From the NCBI GenBank assembly GCA_002352145.1, contig DEHX01000073.1, positions 29,297 to 57,637 of the forward strand: a DNA stretch of 28,341 nt, written 5' to 3'. Origin of the DNA: Chitinophagaceae bacterium UBA2789 (lineage in GTDB: Bacteria; Bacteroidota; Bacteroidia; Chitinophagales; Chitinophagaceae). A program made the position numbers and the translations under genes. The notes beneath the pieces were generated by a model. It was not told where the DNA came from and searched no databases. It was given only the letters and a program-made list of their open reading frames with translations. Below are positions 1 through 7,777 of the stretch, piece after piece. How positions within the stretch are numbered: the stretch's first letter is position 1; each line of letters begins with the position of its first letter.

Positions 1-3
1 GCA

Positions 4-300
4 CTAATTGAGGATTTTTAAAACGAGGATTGCAATGCCATAGGCAAGTGTTACAACAAAAATGCCTTTTGCCGTTTCATCACGATGGGTGTTTACATAT
101 AAAGTAAAAAGAAGCACATTGGCAAGCAGGCTGAGTGACCCGATAGAAGTAATTAGTTTATTATCGTGGATGAAATAGTCTAAAAATTCAAAGAATTTGT
201 AAGAAGGGAATTTGATAAAATAGACTATAACCAAACCTAATAAAGGGCCTAAAAGGCCAAGAATCAATCCCAGTTTCAGCCGGTCTTTGGTTAGTATCAT
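4..300 (-). CDS. Small three-helix inner-membrane protein, unknown function
   Basis: A complete 98-residue protein that I do not recognise as a named family. It is very hydrophobic, with three likely membrane helices at about residues 10-29, 49-69 and 78-96. A short polar, aromatic loop (residues 30-48) and a charged loop (70-77, THRDETAK) lie between them. The start ATG (298-300) overlaps the stop of surE: the bases ATGA on the minus strand hold both the start of this gene and the TGA of surE. It is therefore almost certainly translated by coupling and belongs to the surE transcript. The stop TAG is at 4-6, so the gene is complete. No catalytic motif is visible. A membrane partner or bystander of SurE is possible, but that is guesswork from position. 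Confidence 0.75.
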   Translation of the reverse strand: MILTKDRLKLGLILGLLGPLLGLVIVYFIKFPSYKFFEFLDYFIHDNKLITSIGSLSLLANVLLFTLYVNTHRDETAKGIFVVTLAYGIAILVLKILN

Positions 301-1136
301 TGCCAGGTTTTTTCGAGTTTGGCTTTTAAAACGTAATTCGTCAGGTCAAATTGTACAGGTACTACGCTTACATAATTATTGGCTAAGGCCCATACATCGG
401 TGTCCTTTCCTTTATCAAAATTGACGAATTCACCTGTAAGCCAGTAATAATGCCGGCCGTGGGGATCATTTCTTTCAATAAAATCCTCTTCGTATTTGGC
501 ATAGGCCTGCTTGCAAATTTTGAATCCACGAATAAGCTCCGGGGCTACCGAAGGAATGTTTACATTCAGTACAGTATGTTTATCCAACGGGGTGGATAGC
601 ATTTTTTCTACAATGACCTTTACATATTTTTTGGCGCCGGTAAAATCAGCATCAATTCGATAATCCAGCAGGGAAAAACCTGCCGAGGGTATATTTTCAA
701 TGGCAGCTTCTACAGCCGCAGACATGGTGCCTGAATAAATCACATTGATACTATGATTGGCACCATGGTTGATGCCACTCAGGCAAAGATCAGGTTTGTG
801 TTGGAGTACTTTGTCCACTGCCAATTTTACACAATCAACAGGAGTACCGGTACATGACCATGTTTCAACATTTTCCATGGAGTGGATCTTGTGCAGCCGC
901 AGCGGCTGACCAATGGTGATAGCATGTCCCATTCCGGACTGAGGCTTATCGGGGGCTACTACTATAATTTTTCCCAGGTCTTTTACAGCTTCTACCAGGT
1001 TCATGATACCGGGAGCAGTTACACCGTCATCGTTGGTGATCAGAATAACCGGTTTTTCTTTTTTCACTGAGGCTTTCCGGGTTTTGGCCTTCTCTGGGGC
1101 CTTTTTCTTAGGAGTTGGGTTTGATTTTTTTGCCAT
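297..1136 (-). CDS. surE: 5'/3'-nucleotidase SurE with Lys-rich N-terminal extension
   Basis: SurE removes phosphate from nucleoside 5'- and 3'-monophosphates using a divalent metal; it is cytoplasmic and linked to stationary-phase survival and nucleotide salvage. Family signatures are clear: ILITNDDGVTAPG at residues 31-43 with the metal-binding Asp pair D36-D37, Ser67 in PQSGMGHA, GTPVDCVKLA at 97-106, and SGINHG at 120-125 followed by IYSGTMSAAVEA. I chose ATG 1136 (279 residues); a TTG three codons upstream is less likely. SurE proteins normally begin just before the ILxTNDDG strand. Here about 28 residues rich in Lys, Pro and Arg precede it. An in-frame GTG at codon 24, preceded by GGAAAG, would give a protein of usual length, so the extension could be untranslated. 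The gene overlaps the 98-residue membrane protein by four bases and is divergent from the cI-like regulator. Confidence 0.95.
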   Translation of the reverse strand: MAKKSNPTPKKKAPEKAKTRKASVKKEKPVILITNDDGVTAPGIMNLVEAVKDLGKIIVVAPDKPQSGMGHAITIGQPLRLHKIHSMENVETWSCTGTPVDCVKLAVDKVLQHKPDLCLSGINHGANHSINVIYSGTMSAAVEAAIENIPSAGFSLLDYRIDADFTGAKKYVKVIVEKMLSTPLDKHTVLNVNIPSVAPELIRGFKICKQAYAKYEEDFIERNDPHGRHYYWLTGEFVNFDKGKDTDVWALANNYVSVVPVQFDLTNYVLKAKLEKTWQ

Positions 1137-1149
1137 ACGATACAAAACT

Positions 1150-1165
1150 CCCGGTTTTTTCCGGG
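1150..1165 (-). repeat. Short inverted repeat in the surE leader
   Basis: CCCGG and CCGGG arms surround six T (six A on the minus strand), starting 13 bases upstream of the surE ATG. The stem is only 5 bp, but all G/C. It could form a small hairpin at the front of the surE message. It is not a terminator on the minus strand because no U-run follows. Confidence 0.35.
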
Positions 1166-1191
1166 TTATCCAAAATAGCCATATTATCTGT

Positions 1192-1220
1192 TTTGAAATT
1201 CTAAATAAATTAGTATTTTG
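1192..1220 (+). promoter_or_regulatory. Candidate promoter of the cI/LexA-like regulator
   Basis: TTTG at 1192-1195, a 17-base spacer, then GTATTTTG at 1213-1220, which resembles the Bacteroidota -33 (TTTG) and -7 (TAnnTTTG) elements with a weak -7 start. A transcript would begin near 1226, about 16 bases before the ATG at 1242. Judged by eye only. Confidence 0.35.
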
Positions 1221-1241
1221 CGGCTAATTAAATTAGTGATT

Positions 1242-1991
1242 ATGGCAATTTCCAATCAAAACCTGAAATACCTGCGTAAACTTCGTGGCTGGACGCAGGA
1301 AGAATTTGCACAAAAACTAAGAATAAAAAGATCACTGCTCGGCGCCTATGAAGAGGAAAGGGCGGAACCACGGATTGATGTGCTGGAAGTGGTTTGTGAT
1401 ATGTTCAAGCTGACATTGGATGATATGTTGCGAAAAGATCTCAGTGACAATAAAAGTAATTATCTCGCCAGGCGCAGGGCTATGAAACTGGTGGGTGGCA
1501 GGGCAGATATACCTTTTGTACCTGTAAAAGCTGCTGCTGGTTATCTCGCCGGGTATGCTGATCCCGAGTTCATTGATGAGTTAAATACTTTCACCCTTCC
1601 CATGCTTACTGGCGGAAATTACAGGGCGTTTGAGATCATCGGAGATTCTATGCTGCCAACGCCCAGTGGTTCTGTAATAGTGGGAGAAAAAGTGGATAGT
1701 TTGGAAGAAGTTAAAAATAATACTCCCTGCATAGTCGTATCTCGTAATGAGGGTATCGTATATAAGAGAGTACAAAAGAACACCAAGCAGAAAAATAAAC
1801 TGACTTTGATCAGTGATAATCCTACTTACCATCCTTACACGGTGAACGCCGATGAGGTATTGGAGATGTGGCAGGCCCAGGTAGTAATTTCACGTACCAG
1901 CAGCCAAAACAGATGGGATATGGCTCAATTGGCCACCGTAGTTTCTGATCTGCAGCAGCAGGTTTCTACGCTCAAAAAGAAAATGAACTAG
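1242..1991 (+). CDS. XRE-family repressor with S24 (LexA/cI-like) autoprotease domain
   Basis: A 249-residue DNA-binding regulator. Residues 7-65 form a helix-turn-helix of the XRE/cI type (LRKLRGWTQEEFAQKL, then an E-rich recognition stretch). Residues about 91-217 resemble the S24 protease fold: PFVPVKAAAGY holds a candidate Ala99-Gly100 self-cleavage bond, GDSMLPT places the nucleophile Ser136, and GIVYKRV places the general base Lys175; SDNPTYHPY is typical of cI-like members. The last 25 residues have a heptad pattern suggesting a short coiled coil. Start ATG 1242 was preferred to an in-frame TTG at 1218, because 1242 begins right at the HTH. The family self-cleaves when stimulated by RecA filaments, or acts as a stress repressor without cleavage. 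No phage genes lie nearby, so this looks like a chromosomal regulator. Targets are unknown; it may regulate itself or the divergent surE. Confidence 0.88.
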   Translation: MAISNQNLKYLRKLRGWTQEEFAQKLRIKRSLLGAYEEERAEPRIDVLEVVCDMFKLTLDDMLRKDLSDNKSNYLARRRAMKLVGGRADIPFVPVKAAAGYLAGYADPEFIDELNTFTLPMLTGGNYRAFEIIGDSMLPTPSGSVIVGEKVDSLEEVKNNTPCIVVSRNEGIVYKRVQKNTKQKNKLTLISDNPTYHPYTVNADEVLEMWQAQVVISRTSSQNRWDMAQLATVVSDLQQQVSTLKKKMN

Positions 1992-2062
1992 GCTTCCAGG
2001 GTATTTATTTTATTAATTATGCGTTTTTGTGCGGCTTGTTTCTTTCCTTTCTTCCGGTAAGC

Positions 2063-2070
2063 TATATTTG
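2063..2070 (+). promoter_or_regulatory. -7 promoter element of the DUF5916 gene
   Basis: TATATTTG is an exact match to the Bacteroidota -7 consensus TAnnTTTG. A degenerate -33 element (TTTC, 2039-2042) lies 20 bases upstream. The start codon is 19 bases downstream, giving a leader of roughly a dozen bases. Confidence 0.6.
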
Positions 2071-2088
2071 TAAGCTGTAAACTGCTGC

Positions 2089-4542
2089 ATGAGGCTTAAA
2101 GCTATTATCTGTTTACCCTTTTTACTGGTTTGTGTAAACCTTTATTCCCAGGTTAAAACATTGCAAGCCATAAAAATAAGTCAGGCACCAAAAATTGATG
2201 GTAACCTGGACGACGCCGCATGGATAAACGTAACTCCTGCTTCAAACTTTATCCAAAACTTTCCGACCTATGGTAAGGAAGCCTCTACTAAAACTGAAGT
2301 GAAACTGGTTTATGATAATAATGCCATTTATGTCGGGGCTTATTTATACGATGATCCCAAATTGATACGAACTCAGTTGACGGCCCGGGACGGGGAACAA
2401 AGACAGGATGTAGATTATTTTTCTGTATTTTTTGATACCTATAAAGATTTACAGAATGGCTTTCAGTTTACGGTGACGACTGCCAATGTACAATCTGATG
2501 CCCGCCTTACACCCAACCAGGAAACCGATTTCGATGAATACGGGGATAAAACATGGGAAGCGGTTTGGGAAAGCAAGGTAAGTATCAAAGAGGATGGCTG
2601 GGTTGTGGAGATGAGGATACCTTATATCTCACTTCGTTTTGCCAAGAAAGATTTGCAGGACTGGGGCCTGCAGTTTCTTCGGTTTACCAGGAGAACGAAC
2701 GAAAGGGATTTCTGGAATCCTATAAATCCACAAATCAATGGATTTGTTAACCAGTTTGGTATTTATGCCGGTTTAAAAGACATTAAACCACCGCTTCGCC
2801 TTAGTTTCTCTCCCTATATATCAGGCGGCTACCGCCGCTCTCCTGAAGCCGGTGAGTTCACTGATACCTGGCTACGAAACGGAGGAATGGATGTGAAGTA
2901 TGGCCTGAATGAAAGCTTTACATTGGACGCTACCTTGATTCCTGATTTTGGCCAGGTAATTTCTGATAATGTCATCAACAACCTGTCTCCATTTGAAGTA
3001 AGATTCCAGGAAAACAGGCCATTTTTTACGGAGGGAACAGAGCTATTCAATAAAGCTGGTCTTTTTTATTCAAGACGGGTTGGGAAAGTGCCTACCGGTT
3101 ATAACTCCGTAAGAAATTTTGTACATAACAACAGTAGTGATTGGGAGATAATTAAAAACCCTTCTGTTACGCAGTTATATAACGGTACAAAATTCTCTGG
3201 CAGAAATAAGCAAAAGCTGGGTATCGGCATCTTTAATGCTTTGACGGCACCAATGGATGCAAAGATCAGGAATAAGATTACCGGTAAAGATTCAGTAATC
3301 CGCACGGAGCCGTTGGCTAACTATAATATTATCGTTATTGACCAAGCATTGAAAGGCCGGTCATTCGTTTCCCTGACCAACACAAATGTTCTAAGAAGCG
3401 GTGGCGACAGGGATGCCAATGTAACTGCAGTTGATTTTGCTTTATATGATAGGAAAAATATTTATGCTTTGAACGGAACAGCCCGTTATAGTAAAATATG
3501 GGGAACAAATCCTTATGATGGGTATAATACAACCTTGCGTTTTGCCAAGGTTAGTGGTAATTGGCAATACAATGTAACTGGGAATATAGAATCTGCGAAT
3601 TATGATCCAAGGGACCTCGGTTTCCTGGCAGCACCTAATGAAATAACCTACAGGGGAGGACTTTCTTATCGCATGTTTACTCCTACAAAGAATTTTTTGA
3701 CTTACAGTTATAGCCTGAGTTCAAGGTTGACTTACTTATACAAGCCCTATGCTTACTCCTATTTTGATGTGGCTGCAACGGGTTTTTGGGTGTTTAAAAA
3801 TTTCTGGGATGTTACACTTAAGGCCGTGTGGAATCCCATGCCGGTTGATGATTATTTTGTATTGCAAACTCCGTGGAAATTTATCCATTACCCCGAGAAT
3901 TATATTTTCAGCCTGGATGGAAGTTCGGACAGCAGAAGAAAACTATTTTTCCGGTATGGTGGTGTATATGCCAAGAGCCCGGAATTTGATAATACCTATA
4001 CATCATTAAGTATTGGTTTCCGGTACCGTTTTAATGACAGGTTTACTCTCGATTTGCAGACTGTATCAACTTATGAAGAGAACCAATTAGGTTATGCCTT
4101 TCTGAGAGAAAGTAATGGTGATCCTATTGCTGGTTTCAGAGATAACAGGGATTTTACTTCTGTACTTTCCGGCATATATAATTTTACTCCACGGATCAAT
4201 CTTACATTGAGAACAAGGCATTATTGGAACAAGGTGAATTATAAAAGCTTTCACAATGTAGATGATGATGGGTTGCTGAGCAGCCGTCCATTTATTAATG
4301 GAAATGATGATAATGTGAACTTCTTCAATTTAGATGCATTCCTTACCTGGGATTTCAGATTAGGCAGCCGTTTGATACTTGGCTATAAAAACTGGCTGGG
4401 TGAGGATGAATATGTGACGCCTACAGGTAAAAACACTTATTTACAAAATCTTGGAGATGTTTTTGATCTTAGGCATGGAAACGAATTCACACTCCGCTTT
4501 ATTTATTTCCTGGATTACAATCAACTTCGCAGGAAACGTTAA
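2089..4542 (+). CDS. Secreted DUF5916 protein with N-terminal CBM9-like domain and predicted outer-membrane barrel
   Basis: An 817-residue exported protein. Residues 1-20 are a signal peptide ending ...VNLYSQ. Residues about 24-225 resemble the family 9 carbohydrate-binding fold: IDGNLDDAAW at 36-45, a YDNNAIYVGAYLYDD strand pair near 83-98, and a WEAVWES/WVVEMRIPY section. The rest is DUF5916, with the hallmark FFTEG ... FYSRRVG region near residue 325, followed by many alternating aromatic/polar strands as in an outer-membrane beta-barrel. Members are common in Bacteroidota and their substrate is not established; binding of sugar or cell-surface polymer is inference from the CBM9-like part. 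The gene has its own promoter. Its TAA overlaps the stop of the convergent pdeM gene in the four bases TTAA (4539-4542). Confidence 0.85.
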   Translation: MRLKAIICLPFLLVCVNLYSQVKTLQAIKISQAPKIDGNLDDAAWINVTPASNFIQNFPTYGKEASTKTEVKLVYDNNAIYVGAYLYDDPKLIRTQLTARDGEQRQDVDYFSVFFDTYKDLQNGFQFTVTTANVQSDARLTPNQETDFDEYGDKTWEAVWESKVSIKEDGWVVEMRIPYISLRFAKKDLQDWGLQFLRFTRRTNERDFWNPINPQINGFVNQFGIYAGLKDIKPPLRLSFSPYISGGYRRSPEAGEFTDTWLRNGGMDVKYGLNESFTLDATLIPDFGQVISDNVINNLSPFEVRFQENRPFFTEGTELFNKAGLFYSRRVGKVPTGYNSVRNFVHNNSSDWEIIKNPSVTQLYNGTKFSGRNKQKLGIGIFNALTAPMDAKIRNKITGKDSVIRTEPLANYNIIVIDQALKGRSFVSLTNTNVLRSGGDRDANVTAVDFALYDRKNIYALNGTARYSKIWGTNPYDGYNTTLRFAKVSGNWQYNVTGNIESANYDPRDLGFLAAPNEITYRGGLSYRMFTPTKNFLTYSYSLSSRLTYLYKPYAYSYFDVAATGFWVFKNFWDVTLKAVWNPMPVDDYFVLQTPWKFIHYPENYIFSLDGSSDSRRKLFFRYGGVYAKSPEFDNTYTSLSIGFRYRFNDRFTLDLQTVSTYEENQLGYAFLRESNGDPIAGFRDNRDFTSVLSGIYNFTPRINLTLRTRHYWNKVNYKSFHNVDDDGLLSSRPFINGNDDNVNFFNLDAFLTWDFRLGSRLILGYKNWLGEDEYVTPTGKNTYLQNLGDVFDLRHGNEFTLRFIYFLDYNQLRRKR

Positions 4543-5246
4543 CCAATCTTCAGTAGCTCTGCCCCGGTAATTGCATATACCACATCGCCCTTTTTCGGCT
4601 CAACTAAAAAAGTGCCTGTAAAGCGACTAAAAGCAGGCAGTATACAGTGATATTTTCCAAAAAAATAGCAAGGAAATTTCAGGCTTTGTTTTCCTTGTCC
4701 CTTGAGTTTAAAACCGGGATGCAGATGGCCTGAGAAAGTATATTTCGCATTCTCAACTTCCGGTCTCTTGTAACGTTTATCCTCATGTTTGAAAAGGTAT
4801 CCGTTGATCAATAATTCCCATTCATGCAAAATTACATTTGCCTCTTTGTACCAGGCATCTTCCAAAATGTCATGATTGCCTTTGACAAGATCAATCTGTA
4901 GCGCAGAGAAATCTTTTCTCCATTTCAGGAAAAGTTCCAGTTCTTTATTGGCAGTACTGTGTGTGAAATCGCCTACTACAATCAGTCTTTCTGCCTTAAA
5001 AAGGTACAGCATGGCCATTAATCGTTGCAGGTCTGCTTTGTAAATGGATTGAGGAACGGCAATCCCGGCTTTACGAAAGTGGCCTGTTTTTCCCAAATGA
5101 AGGTCTGCTACAATCAGTGTGTTTTCTTCTTCCCAGAAAATACATCTTTCCGGGGTTATCCAAAATATCTGGTCGTGGATGATATGGGGAACAGGGTTTT
5201 GCATGGATGCCGGCAAATATAAAGCAAGATGAATTGGTTTAATCAT
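4539..5246 (-). CDS. pdeM: PdeM-type ligase-associated metallophosphoesterase
   Basis: A 235-residue calcineurin-like phosphoesterase of the class found with bacterial ligase-associated DNA damage response helicases. All metal-site motifs are present: DLH at 48-50, GD at 92-93, GNHD at 123-126 and GHLHP at 173-177. The family acts as a Mn-dependent phosphodiesterase/DNA endonuclease, presumably processing DNA ends or intermediates. The ATG at 5246 lies 11 bases after the helicase stop, so the two genes are co-transcribed and probably coupled; Met15 (5204) is an alternative start nearer the conserved core. No ligase or exonuclease of the same system is in the window. Its stop codon overlaps that of the convergent DUF5916 gene, so any terminator must lie inside that gene. 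Confidence 0.88.
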   Translation of the reverse strand: MIKPIHLALYLPASMQNPVPHIIHDQIFWITPERCIFWEEENTLIVADLHLGKTGHFRKAGIAVPQSIYKADLQRLMAMLYLFKAERLIVVGDFTHSTANKELELFLKWRKDFSALQIDLVKGNHDILEDAWYKEANVILHEWELLINGYLFKHEDKRYKRPEVENAKYTFSGHLHPGFKLKGQGKQSLKFPCYFFGKYHCILPAFSRFTGTFLVEPKKGDVVYAITGAELLKIG

Positions 5247-5257
5247 CAGGCTGTTTA

Positions 5258-7738
5258 CTAACTACTTTCCAGTTGCTGTTGCATTCTTTTTACACGGTCC
5301 TCCAGTTTTTCTGAGCTGAGATCTTCCCGCATACTGTCAACTTTTATCGGGAAACAAAACGGTGTTAGTTGTTCAGGAAATTTTATAATGATGTCAGAGT
5401 GTTGAATTCTCTCCAGCATATCCCTTAGCCGGGATTCTTCCATCTGCTGATCCAGTACTTCCTGGTAAGATTGTCTTAACAAGAGGTTTTGCGGGTCATA
5501 CTCATTAAAAACATTGAAAAGGAGGGATGCAGAAGATTGCAGGTGACGGGCCTTTTTTTTCTCCCCGGGCATGCCCTGAAAAATTAATCCGCCTATAACA
5601 GCAATATCCCGGAATTTCCGCTTAGCCATCTCAGTACTGTTTACGCTCCGCTGAATATCATTCAGCAGGTCATCGGGTGAAAAGAGTTCGTAAACATTAG
5701 TGTCATCAACAGGGATGGGCTGATCACTGAGTAATTCAAACCCATAATCGTTCATGACAAAAGAAAATGTTATAGGCCTGATCCGGCTGATGCGCCAGGC
5801 AAGAATAGCCGCCATAGCTTCGTGTACCAGTCTTCCCTCAAAAGGATAAACAAAAAGGTGAAATCCGTCTTTTGTTTCAATATGCTCAATCAGTAACTCG
5901 TTTTCATTGGGAACATGAGAGAGCTGCTTTTGCAGGTTGAAAAGTGGCCATAATGCATTCAATTCATCGTTGTTTGATAACTTGTTTTGCATAGCAGTAA
6001 TATCTAGCATCTGCCGGAGTTTTTTTCCCAGGTTAGCACTTAGGGGCATTCTGCCACCTGTCCAGCTTGGAACGATAGATTTTTTAGCGTTGCTCTTTCG
6101 TACCAGGACTGTCATATCCTTGATCATTACAAATTCAAGGTTTCGGCCGGCAAGGGTAAACACATCTCCCGGGTCTAGCCTGGAAATAAAATACTCCTCG
6201 ATCACCCCGACATAACCACCCGTCATAAATTTTACTTTCAGCATGGCATCGCTTACTATAGTGCCAATATGCATACGATGTCGCATGGCCACTTTGCGGC
6301 TGTTGATCTTGTAAATGCCATCTGTTAATTCTACTTTTTTGAAATCATCATACTGCTGCATGGCATTACCACCTTCAGTAATGAAATGCAGCATATGCTG
6401 CCATTCATCTAATGAAAGGTCCTTATAACAGAAAGTTGATACGACTTCACGGTAAGTTTCTTCAGACCTAAACCCATCAGAGATGGCAATTGTATTCATG
6501 TATTGAAGCAACACATCATAACACAGTATCATGGGTGGCCTGCTTTCAATCATATTTTCACTGACGGCTGATTTAAGTGCAGCCGCTTCCATAAGTTCGA
6601 GGGAGTGAGTGGGAAGAAAATAAATCTTGCTTACTGCGTCCGGGCTATGGCCACTGCGTCCGGCCCGTTGTAAAAACCGGGCAACACCTTTGGGTGAACC
6701 TACCTGTATAACCGTTTCTACAGGCCGGAAATCAACGCCGAGGTCAAGGCTTGCCGTGCAAACGACTGCTTTTAGATTTCCGGAGTGTAAATTTTCTTCA
6801 ATCCAGGTTCTTAATTCCCGGTCAATAGAACTGTGGTGCAGCGCAATGGAACCTGCCAGGTCGGGACAAACATCCAGCAATGTCTGGTACCATGTTTCAC
6901 TCATGCCCCTCGTGTTGATGAATATGAGTGTTGTCTTGCTTTTTTGAATAATGGGGATTAGTTTTTTCGCCAGTTTTATTCCCAGGTGGCCTGCCCAGGG
7001 ATATTTTTCAATCTCGTCCGGAAAAATTGATTCAACCTCTATCTGTTTCTGAAGATTTGCTTTTATGGTAACCCCCTTTATGTCTAATGGTGAAAGCAGC
7101 ACTTCTTGTGCTTCAGCCAGGTTTCCAATGGTGGCTGAAATGCCCCAGACAGAAGGTTTCTTGTTGGCTAATTTCCACTGACAATTAATGATCCTGGATA
7201 AAGCCAGTTCTACCTGTACCCCTCTTTTGCTGCCGAGTAATTCATGCCATTCATCAACGGCTATGATTTCAAGATGCCTGAAAATGTCCGGGTAGCTTTT
7301 TTGTGCGAGCAGCAAATGCAAACTTTCCGGTGTAATGATCAATACTTCGGGCATCTGTTTTTTTTGATTGGCCCTTTCTGTTGTATTGGTATCTCCATTG
7401 CGTATGCCGATCTTCCATTGTATTCCAAGCTCAGTTATCACTTCTTCCATCGCTCTTCCAATATCCTTTGCCAAAGCTCTGAGCGGGGTAATCCAGAGTA
7501 ATTGAAGGCCTGAATTTTTTACTTTTTTATAATTGTCGCCTTGCTGATTAATGAAATGGATAAGAGCTCCTAAAAGGACAGAAAATGTTTTGCCACAACC
7601 TGTGGGGGCATTCACCAATCCGCTTTCCTTTTCGGTAATATGCTGCCAGGTGGCTTCCTGGAATGAAAAAGGCCTGAAACCTTTGGCTTCAAGCCAGGCT
7701 GAGATTATTTTGTATCCTTTTGTATCCTGAACATTCAC
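5258..7738 (-). CDS. lhr: Ligase-associated DEXH-box DNA helicase (Lhr-like)
   Basis: An 826-residue superfamily 2 helicase of the Lhr type seen beside PdeM and an ATP-dependent DNA ligase; it translocates on single-stranded DNA in repair. Visible motifs are FSFQEATW (Q-motif, 24-31), NAPTGCGKT (Walker A, 43-51), DEWHE (162-166), SATIG (201-205), FINTR (273-277), a CTASLDLGVDF segment near 327-337 and QRAGRSGH (357-364). The C-terminal half (about 380-826) corresponds to the winged-helix and Lhr-specific core. The start is GTG at 7738; I see no better in-frame ATG. It lies 39 bases after the stop of the periplasmic-binding-like gene and 11 bases before pdeM. A TATTTTTG box sits 5 bases before the GTG, so a local, almost leaderless promoter is possible in addition to read-through from guaA. 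Confidence 0.92.
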   Translation of the reverse strand: MNVQDTKGYKIISAWLEAKGFRPFSFQEATWQHITEKESGLVNAPTGCGKTFSVLLGALIHFINQQGDNYKKVKNSGLQLLWITPLRALAKDIGRAMEEVITELGIQWKIGIRNGDTNTTERANQKKQMPEVLIITPESLHLLLAQKSYPDIFRHLEIIAVDEWHELLGSKRGVQVELALSRIINCQWKLANKKPSVWGISATIGNLAEAQEVLLSPLDIKGVTIKANLQKQIEVESIFPDEIEKYPWAGHLGIKLAKKLIPIIQKSKTTLIFINTRGMSETWYQTLLDVCPDLAGSIALHHSSIDRELRTWIEENLHSGNLKAVVCTASLDLGVDFRPVETVIQVGSPKGVARFLQRAGRSGHSPDAVSKIYFLPTHSLELMEAAALKSAVSENMIESRPPMILCYDVLLQYMNTIAISDGFRSEETYREVVSTFCYKDLSLDEWQHMLHFITEGGNAMQQYDDFKKVELTDGIYKINSRKVAMRHRMHIGTIVSDAMLKVKFMTGGYVGVIEEYFISRLDPGDVFTLAGRNLEFVMIKDMTVLVRKSNAKKSIVPSWTGGRMPLSANLGKKLRQMLDITAMQNKLSNNDELNALWPLFNLQKQLSHVPNENELLIEHIETKDGFHLFVYPFEGRLVHEAMAAILAWRISRIRPITFSFVMNDYGFELLSDQPIPVDDTNVYELFSPDDLLNDIQRSVNSTEMAKRKFRDIAVIGGLIFQGMPGEKKKARHLQSSASLLFNVFNEYDPQNLLLRQSYQEVLDQQMEESRLRDMLERIQHSDIIIKFPEQLTPFCFPIKVDSMREDLSSEKLEDRVKRMQQQLESS

Positions 7739-7743
7739 AGTTA

Positions 7744-7751
7744 CAAAAATA
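7744..7751 (-). promoter_or_regulatory. Possible -7 box directly before the lhr start
   Basis: On the minus strand TATTTTTG matches TAnnTTTG exactly and ends 5 bases before the GTG start of the helicase. The expected transcription start would coincide with the start codon. No convincing -33 TTTG is present (TTTC with about a 22-base spacer is the best), so confidence is low. Confidence 0.3.
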
Positions 7752-7777
7752 AGGGGAGCATTTGGAGACAGCTGAAA

